From the NCBI GenBank assembly GCA_946999025.1, contig CAMQBP010000020.1:1-17478 (forward strand): DNA of 17,478 bases, written 5' to 3'. Each line of letters opens with the position of its first letter. The first letter of the stretch is position 1. Shown in pieces: positions 1 to 7,236 of the stretch. This DNA comes from an uncultured Prevotella sp. (GTDB lineage Bacteria; Bacteroidota; Bacteroidia; Bacteroidales; Bacteroidaceae). Below the pieces are notes generated by a model. That model had not been told where the DNA came from. It ran no database searches and saw only the letters and a list, made by a program, of their open reading frames with translations. The translations under genes and the position numbers were made by a program.

Positions 1-80
1 TCTCACTGTTGATTAAATGAACTGTCATTTATTGTTTATCTTTATTGGTAAGCAACGATGCTTTCAGCAAAAAGTCTAAT

Positions 81-120
81 CACTCCCCTCCCTTTCGGGG
101 AGGGGCAGGGGGAGAGGCCT
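81..120. repeat. GC-rich hairpin repeat, possible terminator
   Basis: CCCCTCCC (85-92) and GGGAGGGG (98-105) form an 8-bp stem around a TTTCG loop, followed by a G-rich tail (AGGGGGAGAGG). The element lies just past the stop codon of the minus-strand dehydrogenase. Read on that strand the hairpin is followed about 10 nt later by a run of five T, so it may act as a terminator. Similar C-rich/G-rich hairpins are scattered through many Bacteroidetes genomes; that is from general recollection, not a search. Upstream, AAATGA-ACTG-TCATTT (15-30) is a small perfect inverted repeat of unknown role. Confidence 0.6.
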
Positions 121-124
121 CTTT

Positions 125-1342
125 TCATTCCTCTCCAAACACTTCGTGCCAAGGCAAGCCTTGCTTGTTGAGTTGTTCCATGAATGGATCTGGGTCGAAG
201 TCTTCTACATTCCAAACGCCAGGTTTCTTCCAAAGACCTTTCAGGAACATCATGGCACCAATCATGGCTGGAACGCCCGTAGTGTAGCTCACGCCCTGCA
301 TGCCTGTTTCCTTGTAGGCATCCTGGTGCTTGCAGTTGTTGTACACATAGTAGGAAAGTTCTTTGCCATCTTTTATGCCACGAATGCGGCATCCAATGCT
401 GGTCTCGCCCTCATAGTTCTCACCAAGGTCTTGTGGATTGGGCAAAACGGCTTTCAAGAATTGCAGAGGAACAATGTTCACCTTCACCTTTTTGCCCGAA
501 TCATCTGCCAATTCAGCTTCGTATTCAATCTCGTCAATGCGCGACATTCCCAAGTTTTGAATGACATCCAGATAGTTAAGGTATTGCTCTCCGAAAGTCA
601 TCCAAAAGCGAGCCTGCTTGATGGTAGGATAGTTTTTCACCAAACTTTCCAGTTCTTCGTGGTGCATCAGATAGCTCTCACGCGGCCCAATGTTTGGGTA
701 TGTAATGGGTTTATGAATCTCCAACGGTTCGGTTTCTATCCATTTGCCGTCTTTATAATAGAGACCCTTCTGCGTAATCTCACGAATGTTGATTTCTGGA
801 TTGAAGTTTGTGGCAAAAGCCTTATGGTGATTGCCCGCATTACAGTCCACAATATCCAGATAATGTATCTCGTCGAAATAATGCTTGGCTGCGTATGCGG
901 TGAAAATACCACTCACGCCTGGGTCGAAACCACAACCCAGTATGGCCGTAAGCCCAGCCTGCTCAAACTTTTCTTTGTATGCCCATTGCCATGAATATTC
1001 AAAATGCGCCTCGTCTTTAGGCTCATAGTTGGCCGTGTCCAAGTAGTTGCATCCACAGGCCAAGCATGCCTCCATGATCGTGAGGTCTTGATAGGGCAAA
1101 GCCAAGTTAATCACCAATTCTGGCTTGTAGTCGTTCATCAAAGCTTTTAGTTGTTCCACATCATCAGCATCTACCTGAGCTGTTTTGATGCTTGGCTTAC
1201 CAATTGCTTTCACAATTTCATCACATTTTTCCTTTCGCCGGCTTGCTATCATGAAGTCAGTGAAAACCTCTGGGTTTTGTGCAATCTTAAATGCGGCAAC
1301 TGTTGCCACGCCACCGGCGCCAATCATTAAAACTTTTGACAT
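125..1342 (-). CDS. Carboxynorspermidine/carboxyspermidine dehydrogenase (saccharopine dehydrogenase family)
   Basis: A complete 405-residue protein. The N-terminus (VLMIGAGGVATVAAFKIA, residues 4-21) is a Rossmann nucleotide-binding loop of the saccharopine dehydrogenase type, and length and sequence fit the bacterial carboxynorspermidine synthase branch. In that family the enzyme uses NADPH to condense aspartate semialdehyde with putrescine or diaminopropane, giving carboxyspermidine or carboxynorspermidine, which a separate decarboxylase converts to the polyamine. That decarboxylase gene is not in this window. The ATG at 1340-1342 is directly followed by the Rossmann strand, so the start is secure. 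The gene lies 88 bp downstream of the 1431-2030 gene on the same strand, with no clear promoter between them, so co-transcription is likely. A saccharopine dehydrogenase of lysine metabolism is the main alternative, but is less likely in Bacteroidales. Confidence 0.85.
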   Translation of the reverse strand: MSKVLMIGAGGVATVAAFKIAQNPEVFTDFMIASRRKEKCDEIVKAIGKPSIKTAQVDADDVEQLKALMNDYKPELVINLALPYQDLTIMEACLACGCNYLDTANYEPKDEAHFEYSWQWAYKEKFEQAGLTAILGCGFDPGVSGIFTAYAAKHYFDEIHYLDIVDCNAGNHHKAFATNFNPEINIREITQKGLYYKDGKWIETEPLEIHKPITYPNIGPRESYLMHHEELESLVKNYPTIKQARFWMTFGEQYLNYLDVIQNLGMSRIDEIEYEAELADDSGKKVKVNIVPLQFLKAVLPNPQDLGENYEGETSIGCRIRGIKDGKELSYYVYNNCKHQDAYKETGMQGVSYTTGVPAMIGAMMFLKGLWKKPGVWNVEDFDPDPFMEQLNKQGLPWHEVFGEE

Positions 1343-1379
1343 GATAAAGATTCCCCGTCACCCCCAGCATGTGGAGGAG

Positions 1380-1411
1380 AGTGCCTCGCAGGGTACGCTT
1401 TTAGCGGCACT
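1380..1411 (-). other. Intergenic hairpin between two co-directional genes
   Basis: AGTGCC (1380-1385) pairs with GGCACT (1406-1411), and the minus strand has a smaller GCT-AAA-AGC hairpin inside the loop. It sits in the 88-bp gap between the conserved hypothetical gene and the polyamine dehydrogenase. There is no T-run after it, so an RNA processing or stability role is as likely as termination. Low confidence. Confidence 0.3.
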
Positions 1412-1430
1412 TTCTGTTGGTTGTTATACG

Positions 1431-2030
1431 TTATTTTATTTCTTCACTCTTGATACCCAAGGCGTTCATCAGCGAGTAGCCCAATATCTCTTGCCTGAAG
1501 TTGCCTCCTGATAAGGGCTGCATGGCAAACACCGTGATGCGCTTGTCGTCGTCTACCTGTTGCAGTACATGACGCATGCTGTCGTACAGGCCATCTTTCT
1601 CGAAGTTTGGAACGATCATCACCCGCTTCACGTTAGGCTGCTCGCATGCTGCTTGCACAATCTCCATCAGGAAGTCTGTCTCATCAACAATCTCCTCGAT
1701 GGGCAGCGAACTGAGCATGAATTCACCCAAGTGGTCTTTGAAAGCCTTCCCGTTCAGGTCACTTTCATAATCAGATGGCATGAAATTCTCCATGCCTTTT
1801 CTGTCTTTTCGATGAATCAGCACCACCTGAGTTTGGTGTTCACCCTCCCTAATACCGCCGTCAAGCGCCACGCAGTCTATCCACCTGGGCAGGTCAGCAG
1901 CGGGAATACGTCGCCCAATCATCCGCTCGAAGTTGACGATGAGGTCGAAAGTCACGCTGTCAACATAATCAGCATCTGCGATGATGATGTTTTCGCTCCA
2001 CTGCGCTTCGCTGTTGATTTGTGTATCCAT
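1431..2030 (-). CDS. Conserved Bacteroidales protein of unknown function (DUF6621-like)
   Basis: A 199-residue acidic protein without a signal peptide or membrane segment when begun at the ATG at 2028-2030. It resembles a Bacteroidales family I tentatively place as DUF6621; the segment DADYVDSVTFDLIVNFERM and the following RRIP-AADLPRW look like its conserved core. No catalytic motif is recognised. The reading frame stays open upstream to an ATG at 2078, which would add a 16-residue hydrophobic stretch. That stretch is better explained as promoter DNA, because TAACTTTGC (2036-2044, minus strand) is a Bacteroidetes -7 element ending only 5 nt before the ATG at 2030. The mRNA would then be almost leaderless. 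The gene precedes the polyamine dehydrogenase on the same strand. Function unknown. Confidence 0.75.
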   Translation of the reverse strand: MDTQINSEAQWSENIIIADADYVDSVTFDLIVNFERMIGRRIPAADLPRWIDCVALDGGIREGEHQTQVVLIHRKDRKGMENFMPSDYESDLNGKAFKDHLGEFMLSSLPIEEIVDETDFLMEIVQAACEQPNVKRVMIVPNFEKDGLYDSMRHVLQQVDDDKRITVFAMQPLSGGNFRQEILGYSLMNALGIKSEEIK

Positions 2031-2035
2031 ACCTT

Positions 2036-2044
2036 GCAAAGTTA
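2036..2044 (-). promoter_or_regulatory. Promoter -7 element abutting the 1431-2030 gene
   Basis: The minus strand reads TAACTTTGC, matching the Bacteroidetes -7 consensus TAnnTTTG. Only AAGGT separates it from the ATG. No good TTG -33 box is seen at the usual distance; an A/T-rich tract lies there instead. It argues for the start at 2030 rather than 2078. Confidence 0.6.
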
Positions 2045-2180
2045 GTGAAAAAAGTAAGAAAAAGCTGATGAATGACATTCTTTTTATTTTCTAATGTCTG
2101 AATCATCATTTATTTTGGCACAAGTGACAGAAATGAGTCATGTAAAAACAAACAACACATCCCTTATTTCCATCGAAAAC

Positions 2181-2268
2181 AATCTCAATGAGTTTGGTGG
2201 CCAATATCAATGACATTGGGGGTCAAACTCAATGACTTTGGAGGCCAATCTCATTGCTTTTGGAAATC
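2181..2268. repeat. 22-bp degenerate tandem repeat, array A (4 units)
   Basis: Four consecutive units of exactly 22 bp at 2181-2202, 2203-2224, 2225-2246 and 2247-2268. Each starts AAnnTC, has a core CAATGACATTG or variant (an imperfect dyad), and ends in a G/C-rich GGnGGCC-like tail. Units 1-3 agree at most positions; unit 4 is more diverged. The tail of the array runs into a TTTCTGGCC direct repeat (2273-2281 and 2286-2294). The 22-bp period is not a multiple of three, so this is not coding. It lies between two divergent promoters. Related arrays occur at 10794-10880 and 17077-17219. Confidence 0.85.
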
Positions 2269-2393
2269 AATATTTCTGGCCTGTTTTTCTGGCCGACGAC
2301 GGGTTCGTAGTTCTATGCTGAGGTTGCGAAATGCCATTAGGCGGACGTTACAATCATAAAGAAGATGTTAAAAAAAATAAAGATGTACTTTTT

Positions 2394-2426
2394 TTTGGTT
2401 ATTCAGTTCGCAACGACTATCTTTGC
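2394..2426 (+). promoter_or_regulatory. nhaD promoter
   Basis: TTTG (2394-2397), a 20-nt spacer, then TATCTTTGC (2418-2426): a full match to the Bacteroidetes -33/-7 arrangement. Transcription would begin near 2431, leaving a leader of about 90 nt before the ATG at 2522. The leader holds three copies of TTTCAGC (2434-2440, 2460-2466, 2481-2487), spaced 26 and 21 nt, whose meaning is unknown. Confidence 0.75.
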
Positions 2427-2521
2427 AAAGATTTTTCAGCCAAGGCTATCAAAGACACTTTTCAGCACTCTGTAGCATGATTTCAGCTGAACTTAACGAA
2501 AAATAATTAGATATAAATTTT

Positions 2522-3871
2522 ATGACATCTTTAACGTTAGCGATTGTTGTCGTTTTCATCATTGGTTATCTATGTATAGCCATTGAGAGTGTTACCAAGG
2601 TGAATAAGGCCGCTGTTGCCTTATTGATGTTCGTGTTCTGCTGGACACTGTTCATGCTCGACCCAAATACGTATATGCCAGGGTTTGCGGGGCAAGACTT
2701 GATTAACCAGGTGAGCCATGTCATTGAAAAACATTTGGGTAGTACGTCTACCACCTTGTTCTTCTTGATGGGTGCCATGACCATCGTTGAGGTGGTTGAC
2801 CAGAATGGTGGATTCAACTTCGTGCGTGATGTCATGAAGACAAAGAGCAAGCGAGCCCTGTTGTGGCGTATCGCTTTCATGACTTTCGTCCTCTCTGCCA
2901 TCTTGGATAACCTGACTACCAGTATCGTGATGATCATGATTTTACGCAAGTTGGTACATAGTCACGAAGACCGTTTGATATATGCTTCTTTGGTCATCAT
3001 CTCAGCTAATGCCGGTGGAGCGTTCTCGCCTATCGGTGATGTGACGACCATCATGCTTTGGAACAAGGGTGTTATCACGGCATTGGGCGTGATGGAGGAA
3101 ATCTTCTTGCCATCGGTTGTGGCCATGGTTGTTCCGGCATTCATCATGCAGTATTCATTGAAAGGCGATTTGGAGATGGCGGAAGTCAACATGAAGTCCG
3201 ACTATTATGTGCTTGACTTTACTGAGCGGCAGCGCAAAGTGATATTCATAGTCGGCGTTGGCGGTTTGATGTTCGTACCCGTTTTCAAGAGCTTGACCCA
3301 CCTGCCGCCGTTTGTTGGCATCTTGTTGGTGCTGGGCGTACTTTGGACGGTCACCGAGGTGTTCTACCGAGGGTTAGATCATAAGAAAGACGGAATGGGC
3401 AAGCGCGTGAGCAGACTGTTGTCTAACATCGACATGTCTACCATCCTGTTCTTCCTTGGTATCCTCATGGCTGTGGCTTGTTTGGAAGAAATTGGCGTGC
3501 TGGGAGGACTGGGCAAATGGCTCAACGACGTCTCAAACGGCAACCACTATGTAGTGACAGGCGTGATTGGTGTGATTTCCAGTATCGTAGACAATGTTCC
3601 CTTGGTGGCTGGATGCATGGGCATGTACCCCATGGAGGCTGTGGGCGACATGGCTATTGATGGAATTTTCTGGCAGTTGCTGGCTTACTGTGCCGGTGTT
3701 GGTGGGTCTATCCTCATCGTGGGCAGTGCGGCCGGCGTGGTGGTGATGGGCCTGGAGAAGATCACCTTCGGTTGGTATATGAAACATGTCAGCTGGTTAG
3801 CTTTCGTTGGTTACCTTGCCGGTATCTTGAGTTACTGGCTCATCAGATCGTTCATCATACCTATGCCCTAG
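2522..3871 (+). CDS. nhaD: Na+/H+ antiporter NhaD
   Basis: A complete 449-residue integral membrane protein with about a dozen hydrophobic segments. NhaD exports Na+ (or Li+) in exchange for protons across the inner membrane, protecting against salt and alkaline stress. Family marks visible are AILDNLTTSIVM (residues 126-137), the segment SANAGGAFSPIGDVTT (161-176), and a second SSIVDNVPLVAG in the C-terminal half. This internal repetition of D-N motifs is typical of the ion transporter superfamily. Length is normal for NhaD. The start is the ATG at 2522; upstream is an A/T-rich leader with no strong Shine-Dalgarno site, as is usual in Bacteroidetes. It appears monocistronic, with its own consensus promoter at 2394-2426. 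No clear terminator follows; the next 380 bp hold a pseudogene. Confidence 0.93.
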   Translation: MTSLTLAIVVVFIIGYLCIAIESVTKVNKAAVALLMFVFCWTLFMLDPNTYMPGFAGQDLINQVSHVIEKHLGSTSTTLFFLMGAMTIVEVVDQNGGFNFVRDVMKTKSKRALLWRIAFMTFVLSAILDNLTTSIVMIMILRKLVHSHEDRLIYASLVIISANAGGAFSPIGDVTTIMLWNKGVITALGVMEEIFLPSVVAMVVPAFIMQYSLKGDLEMAEVNMKSDYYVLDFTERQRKVIFIVGVGGLMFVPVFKSLTHLPPFVGILLVLGVLWTVTEVFYRGLDHKKDGMGKRVSRLLSNIDMSTILFFLGILMAVACLEEIGVLGGLGKWLNDVSNGNHYVVTGVIGVISSIVDNVPLVAGCMGMYPMEAVGDMAIDGIFWQLLAYCAGVGGSILIVGSAAGVVVMGLEKITFGWYMKHVSWLAFVGYLAGILSYWLIRSFIIPMP

Positions 3872-3928
3872 CAATCTCACTGAACAACACAAAACAAAAT
3901 GGTACGGTTGACCTGATTGAAACATGAA

Positions 3929-4267
3929 ATGATGGTGAACAAACGTACGAAAATTCTGTCTGTGTTATTACTGATAACGGTATCGGTGATGGCACAGACA
4001 GGTTCTGTTTTTGAGTAATACCTCGCCAATGTTACTGCGTTTGTTAACCTCCGCTGTATCCTGAGAGCGGATTTGACGATACGATGAAAGATAACCGCCG
4101 CAGGCGTTGTATTGGAATCCGCGATTAACAACTGATGAAAACGGTTGTGCCACCATTGAATATTACAACGGTCGCAATGTCACTTACATGAATGTTGATA
4201 TCGAAACTTGGTGGATGGCAAGCCTGCTGCGGTGAATACGCTGTCCTATCCTACGAGAAAAAGGTAG
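3929..4267 (+). pseudogene. Remnant of a large secreted protein (signal peptide plus C-terminal fragment)
   Basis: An ATG at 3929 (or 3932) opens a 28-29 codon ORF with a typical signal peptide: KRTK, a hydrophobic LSVLLLITVSVM core and a cleavage-like MAQTG, then stops at 4016-4018. About 80 bp further on, frame 0 carries LYWNPRLTTDENGCATIEYY (from 4107), stopping at 4233-4235. Just before it, another frame reads SGFDDTMKDNRR, and just after it a +1 frame reads LVDGKPAAVNTLSYP to a stop at 4265. The WNP-x-TD-x-NG pattern recalls the C-terminal part of large Bacteroidetes cell-envelope proteins with MG2/TonB-receptor-type domains; this family link is tentative. The frameshifts plus loss of nearly the whole middle show real decay rather than sequencing error. 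The 3' end overlaps the convergent acetyltransferase gene. Confidence 0.7.
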
Positions 4268-4832
4268 CATAGTATTGCAAGTGTTTCATGGGATGGCCAC
4301 CCCATGTGGTGTCGCCGACATACCTGAATCCTTGGGCTACATACAATTTTTCGGCCAAAGGATTATCTTTGTCTACCAATAAACCAATCTTGTGAATACC
4401 CATTGATTGGGCCTTTCTAATCGATTCCATGATGAGTCGTTTCGCAATTCCTTGTCTTCGATAGTCGGGATTGACGGCCAAGCTGTCGATGTACAGTTCA
4501 TCTTCATCGGCTTCATCTATCTGGTTTTGGTAGTCTATGTCGAAAGTTTTGAGTGCAGCGTCAACGAATGGCTGCCGAAGGTCATGCAGCTGGGCGCCGT
4601 CATAGCTCACGCAAACGCCGATGACCTCATCTTCATCGTTCAATGCAACCAAGGTATTGGTATAACTGTACTGTGACTTTTCCAGCGCAACGAGCTCTGT
4701 CAGCAGGTCTTCAAAATCGATTAACGTGTGATGAGGCCCCGCCAAGTTTTGACAACATTCATAGTTCATAGCCAGCATGATATACTTTGCAATCTCTCTG
4801 GCCTGGTGTTTACTCGCTTGTGTTATCTTCAT
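4251..4832 (-). CDS. GNAT family N-acetyltransferase
   Basis: A 193-residue protein beginning MKITQASKH. It has the GNAT acetyl-CoA-binding motif A, SLAVNPDYRRQGIAKRLI (RRQGIA is the pyrophosphate-binding Q/RxxGxA loop), and the C-terminal AEKLYVAQGFRYVGD strand-helix common in this fold. It would transfer an acetyl group from acetyl-CoA to an unknown amine in the cytoplasm. The start at 4832 is chosen because its ATG overlaps the kinase stop codon as ATGA, preceded by AAGAAGA; an upstream ATG at 4862 would add only ten residues inside the kinase gene. It is the last gene of a three-gene unit with a two-component system, so translation is probably coupled. Substrate cannot be told from sequence. 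Confidence 0.85.
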   Translation of the reverse strand: MKITQASKHQAREIAKYIMLAMNYECCQNLAGPHHTLIDFEDLLTELVALEKSQYSYTNTLVALNDEDEVIGVCVSYDGAQLHDLRQPFVDAALKTFDIDYQNQIDEADEDELYIDSLAVNPDYRRQGIAKRLIMESIRKAQSMGIHKIGLLVDKDNPLAEKLYVAQGFRYVGDTTWGGHPMKHLQYYATFFS

Positions 4833-6244
4833 TTCTTCTTTTTTAAATTGAACTCGAAACAAAGTCCGCCTGTTTCGACATTGTGAACTTGTATGCTTCC
4901 TCCGTGCAACATAATGGCATTCTTGACGATAGCCAATCCAAGTCCGGTGCCACCGAGCTTCCTACTCCTGCCTTTGTCTACGCGATAGAACCGTTCGAAC
5001 AGTCTGGCCAGGTGCTGATTTGATACGCCTATGCCGTTATCTCGGAAGGTAAATCTCCATTCTTGCTCATCTTCTTTTGCGTCAAGGGTGATGGTTGTCC
5101 CATCACCAGCGTACGTAATGGCATTGTCAGTCAAGTTTCTGAATACGCTGTACAGCAGACTTTGATTGCCTTGGATGATGACGTTTTTCGGTAAGTTGTT
5201 GACAAAAGCCATGTGATGATTTTGCATTTGCAGTCCCGTTTCCTTGCAGATGTTTTCAATCATCTTCGAGATGTTAACGGGTGAGTACTCCATCAAGTCG
5301 GGAGCATCGTCAATTCTGTTCAGCGTAGAGATGTCTTGCAGTAAGGAAGTGAGCCGTTGACTCTGCGCATAGCTGTGTTGCAAGAATTGTTGTCGCGTTG
5401 CGTCATTGATGTGAGGATTGTCCAAGATGGTTTCCAAATAGCCTTGAATACTAGCCACTGGTGTTTTTAATTCGTGCGCAATGTTTTGGGTAAGCTGTCT
5501 TTTCAGAATGTCCTGTTCCTGTCGGGTGCTCTGAAGACGCTTGTATATCTTGATGATTCGTTCGGCTATTTCGCCCAACTCGTCGTCTGGAAAGGCAATC
5601 AAGTCTTCGGTATCGAGGCTCTCATTGTGGTCAGCACGACTGGCAAACAACTTCAATTTGGTGATGTTGGCCGACAGTCTTCTTAAAAATCGCCACAACA
5701 CGAGTGTCAAGATGACAATCGCTGTAAGTGCAAACCAAATGAAATGTTGGTCGGCTTGTAGCGATTTAGCCAAGCCATTGTTGTAGGGTAAGGCACTCCG
5801 AATGGTCATGTTGTCATCCTTGAAATAGGTTGCCGAATAGAAAAACTCTTGTTTCAGGGTCTTACTGTTTCGTTCTACGCTTGATCCGGTTCCCTTTTTC
5901 CGTGCCTCAATAATCTCTGGACGGTTGGCATGATTCTTGAAGTGGACATAATCTTTTTGGAAGTTGTCAAACACAACCCGTCCTTGCTCATCGATTAATG
6001 TTACCCGCAGGTTAGGTATGCTGTGCATCTTTACATAGGTGCTCAGCGTTTGTTCGTCTCTCTTGCCCAAGAATTGAATGGCATCTGCCATCCTGGTGTT
6101 ATAGCCTTGCAGCCTCATGTTCAGCAGTTCCCGCTTGTATTGCTTTTCTCTTGTCTGTTGAAAGACGATGAACGAGATGGCAAAAAGCAAGAATACCGCC
6201 AAGATACTGATGTATAGTTTGCTGCCAACCGAAACCTTTCTCAT
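4829..6244 (-). CDS. Sensor histidine kinase, PhoR-like
   Basis: 471 residues, membrane bound. Order of parts: TM1 (about 11-29), an extracytoplasmic sensor region (30-166), TM2 (167-185), a HAMP-like linker, a dimerisation domain with the phospho-acceptor in NIAHELKTPVAS (His257), then the ATPase domain with N box NLTDNAI (370-376), G1 DNGIGV (402-407), F box FERFYRVDKGRSR and G2 GGTGLGLAIV (431-440). All catalytic boxes are intact. It should autophosphorylate His257 and pass phosphate to the response regulator encoded just upstream, whose stop codon overlaps this ATG (ATGA at 6241-6244). The signal is unknown; the sensor region shows no recognised domain. It is not a close match to the Bacteroides RprX/RprY pair as I recall it. 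Confidence 0.92.
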   Translation of the reverse strand: MRKVSVGSKLYISILAVFLLFAISFIVFQQTREKQYKRELLNMRLQGYNTRMADAIQFLGKRDEQTLSTYVKMHSIPNLRVTLIDEQGRVVFDNFQKDYVHFKNHANRPEIIEARKKGTGSSVERNSKTLKQEFFYSATYFKDDNMTIRSALPYNNGLAKSLQADQHFIWFALTAIVILTLVLWRFLRRLSANITKLKLFASRADHNESLDTEDLIAFPDDELGEIAERIIKIYKRLQSTRQEQDILKRQLTQNIAHELKTPVASIQGYLETILDNPHINDATRQQFLQHSYAQSQRLTSLLQDISTLNRIDDAPDLMEYSPVNISKMIENICKETGLQMQNHHMAFVNNLPKNVIIQGNQSLLYSVFRNLTDNAITYAGDGTTITLDAKEDEQEWRFTFRDNGIGVSNQHLARLFERFYRVDKGRSRKLGGTGLGLAIVKNAIMLHGGSIQVHNVETGGLCFEFNLKKKK

Positions 6245-6936
6245 AGAACATCAAAGTAGTATCCGAAGCCAAGTCGCGTGACAATGCACTTGGAGAATCG
6301 CCCAATCTTCTTTCTTAGTCGTGTAATGTTCACGTCTACCGTGCGGTCGAGTACCAAAACATCCTTTGGCCATATCCTGTCTATGAGCTCCTGACGCGAG
6401 AATACGTGTCCTTTTTCAGAAAGAAATAGGTGCAGTAACTCGAACTCTGTCTTGGTAAAAGGAACATCTTCGCCATCGATAAGCACCTTCTTTCTGTCCA
6501 AATCCATTTCCAAACCTTGGTATTTCAGTATCTTCGGCTCCGTGTGATCGTCAGTTTCGTTTGTCCTTCGGATGACGGCACGAATGCGAACCAGGACCTC
6601 ACGGATGGAGAAAGGCTTGCTGATATAGTCGTCAGCGCCAAGATTGAAGCCGGTTACCGTATCGTTCTCGGTATCGCGAGCGGTCAGAAAGATGATGGGA
6701 ATGTTAGCTGTCGTGGGATTCTCTTTCAGCTTTTTAGCCATGGCAAATCCCGACATCTCACCCATCATCACGTCCAACATTAGGAGGTTGAACGATGAAA
6801 TGTCCATCGTCATGGCCTCTTCGGCCGAGTTTGCCGTATCTACCACATAGCCTTCTGTTTCCAGATTAAACTTAAGAATTTCACATAAGTCCTGCTCGTC
6901 GTCTACTACGAGTATGCGAGAATTGTTTTCTTTCAT
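6241..6936 (-). CDS. OmpR/PhoB-family response regulator
   Basis: 231 residues, normal for the family. The receiver domain (about 6-122) has the acidic pocket D12/D13, phospho-acceptor D55 in LLMLDVMM, T85 and K107 (SKPFS). The C-terminal winged-helix DNA-binding domain shows FTKTEFELLHLFLSEKGHVFSRQ and RTVDVNITRLRKKIG, both typical of PhoB-type regulators. Phosphorylation by the adjacent kinase would control DNA binding to unknown targets. The ATG at 6934-6936 directly precedes the first receiver strand. It is the first gene of the unit regulator-kinase-GNAT. Two promoter candidates lie upstream, at 6963-6970 and 7094-7124, with an inverted repeat between them that could be an autoregulatory site. 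Confidence 0.92.
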   Translation of the reverse strand: MKENNSRILVVDDEQDLCEILKFNLETEGYVVDTANSAEEAMTMDISSFNLLMLDVMMGEMSGFAMAKKLKENPTTANIPIIFLTARDTENDTVTGFNLGADDYISKPFSIREVLVRIRAVIRRTNETDDHTEPKILKYQGLEMDLDRKKVLIDGEDVPFTKTEFELLHLFLSEKGHVFSRQELIDRIWPKDVLVLDRTVDVNITRLRKKIGRFSKCIVTRLGFGYYFDVL

Positions 6937-6962
6937 ATAGGTTGTTCTCTATTTTCAGTTGA

Positions 6963-6970
6963 CAAAGTTA
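6963..6970 (-). promoter_or_regulatory. Proximal -7 element for the two-component operon
   Basis: The minus strand reads TAACTTTG, matching the Bacteroidetes -7 box. No TTG box lies at the standard 20-nt distance (the nearest TTTG is about 25 nt away), so it is a weaker candidate than the distal promoter. Transcription from here would give a leader of roughly 20 nt. Confidence 0.45.
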
Positions 6971-7022
6971 GCACGTTGGCTCTTCATAAGTATGTCAAAC
7001 GCATTACAATCATATTACGTTT

Positions 7023-7058
7023 ATGCATAATCCCAGCTCACATGCTTAAAGTATGCAT
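7023..7058. promoter_or_regulatory. Inverted repeat, possible operator
   Basis: ATGCATA (7023-7029) and TATGCAT (7052-7058) are a perfect 7-bp inverted repeat separated by 22 bp. It lies between the two promoter candidates of the two-component operon, where an autoregulating response regulator could bind. PhoB-type regulators usually prefer direct repeats, so this assignment is only a suggestion. Confidence 0.3.
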
Positions 7059-7093
7059 CTGAAGGCCGGCCGACATTCACTTTCTTATTGCTA

Positions 7094-7124
7094 CAAAGTT
7101 ACGCAATAAAAAGCATTTTGTCAA
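7094..7124 (-). promoter_or_regulatory. Distal promoter of the two-component operon
   Basis: On the minus strand TTG (7122-7124), a 20-nt spacer and TAACTTTG (7094-7101) match the Bacteroidetes promoter consensus. Transcription would begin near 7088, giving an approximately 150-nt leader before the response regulator at 6936. The other promoters identified in this window have the same 20-nt spacing. Confidence 0.65.
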
Positions 7125-7168
7125 GTGAAGGTTGGAAAAATCATCAAAAAATAGCTACGTTCACAACA

Positions 7169-7198
7169 GCGGGAGACCTCTCTGTAGTGGCCTCCCGC
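7169..7198 (-). terminator. Hairpin downstream of cysK, possible terminator
   Basis: GCGGGAG (7169-7175) pairs with CTCCCGC (7192-7198), starting about 40 bp past the cysK stop on the minus strand. A T-run (7145-7151) comes only about 18 nt after the stem, so it is a weak intrinsic terminator by classical rules. It separates cysK from the two-component operon, which has its own promoter further along. Confidence 0.5.
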
Positions 7199-7236
7199 AT
7201 TGCTCTTACGGTGTGTAGTTGTGCTGTTGCAGCTCT

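Noticed and set aside
146..994. 282-codon plus-strand ORF opposite the polyamine dehydrogenase
   Set aside because: It is the antisense shadow of a well-supported gene, with no recognisable domain.
2181..2268. CRISPR-like array
   Set aside because: The units follow each other without spacers, are only 22 bp and diverge from each other, and no cas gene is present.
6241..6936. Identification as RprY
   Set aside because: The receiver sequence does not match the RprY sequence as I recall it; only the OmpR/PhoB family assignment is supported.
7064..7071. GGCCGGCC palindrome in the two-component upstream region
   Set aside because: A simple 8-bp restriction-type palindrome with no flanking symmetry or other supporting sign.
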